Positions 63,977 to 64,000 of a stretch of DNA of 64,000 bases are shown here, piece after piece (the first letter of the stretch is position 1; the number at the start of each line of letters is the position of its first letter). The DNA is from Franconibacter helveticus LMG 23732 (GTDB lineage: Bacteria > Pseudomonadota > Gammaproteobacteria > Enterobacterales > Enterobacteriaceae): NCBI RefSeq assembly GCF_000463115.2, contig NZ_AWFX01000045.1, positions 420,233-484,232 of the forward strand. Direction: 5' to 3'. Both the position numbers and the translations under genes were made by a program. The notes beneath the pieces are model-generated. The model was not told the origin of the DNA and searched no databases. It saw nothing but the letters and a program-made list of their open reading frames with translations.

Positions 63977-64000
63977 ATGCCTGGCAGTTCCCTACTCTCG
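63977..64000 (-). rRNA. rrf: 5S rRNA (3' end only)
   Basis: The last 24 bases are the reverse complement of the 3' end of enterobacterial 5S rRNA, which ends CGAGAGTAGGGAACTGCC then AGGCAT. The rest lies beyond the window. The operon corresponds by position to E. coli rrnG. Confidence 0.95.

Overview
The window is a chromosomal segment from a member of the Enterobacteriaceae. Nearly every gene is recognisable by close similarity to its Escherichia coli counterpart, and gene order follows the E. coli region from sseB through the isc cluster, glyA/hmp, purL, rnc, rpoE and nadB to kgtP and an rRNA operon (rrnG position). By eye the base composition is GC-rich, in the high fifties percent. This and the gene content suggest Cronobacter or a near relative such as Franconibacter or Siccibacter, but the genus is an inference and not proven here.

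Layout. 1-1501: a membrane-bound M48 metallopeptidase cut by the window edge. 1930-9822: sseB, pepB and the iron-sulfur cluster assembly operon iscRSUA-hscBA-fdx-iscX, all on the minus strand. 9950-11609: trmJ and divergent suhB. 11689-19969: an accessory-rich stretch with a nickel/cobalt-type exporter and its DUF1007 partner, csiE, hcaT, a YjdF-like membrane protein, a DsbA-like protein, a frameshifted chemoreceptor, and a MerR regulator with a carboxymuconolactone-decarboxylase-family gene. 20030-27126: glyA, hmp, glnB, the glrK-qseG-glrR two-component operon and the small RNA gene glmY. 27423-38934: purL, mltF, tadA, pgpC (yfhB), a murQ-murP operon beside the RpiR-type regulator yfhH, yfhL, acpS and pdxJ. 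39010-47353: recO, era, rnc, lepB, lepA, rseC, rseB, rseA, rpoE and the leader ORF rseD. 47631-61229: nadB, trmN6, srmB, grcA, ung, yfiF, trxC, tapT, pat, pssA, yfiM and kgtP. 61381-64000: a DUF4385 gene and a thiamine-diphosphate enzyme inserted between kgtP and the 5S rRNA end of an rRNA operon that enters from the right.

Several regulatory circuits can be read from the DNA: an IscR site before iscR, a PurR box at glyA and another at purL, an NsrR site at hmp, a NadR box at nadB, two FNR sites 53 bp apart at grcA, a boxA-like element in the suhB leader, a sigma-54 promoter with two perfect GlrR sites for glmY close to the genes of its activator, a 19-bp-spacer MerR-type promoter, twin palindromes between murQ and yfhH, and a sigma-28-type promoter before the broken chemoreceptor.

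I found no CRISPR array, transposase, prophage or obviously novel defence system. The observations most worth a second look are the chemoreceptor frameshift, the murQP-yfhH operator pair, the MerR/CMD pair, the metal exporter/DUF1007 pair with a histidine-rich mature N-terminus, and the rseC terminator that encloses its own stop codon.
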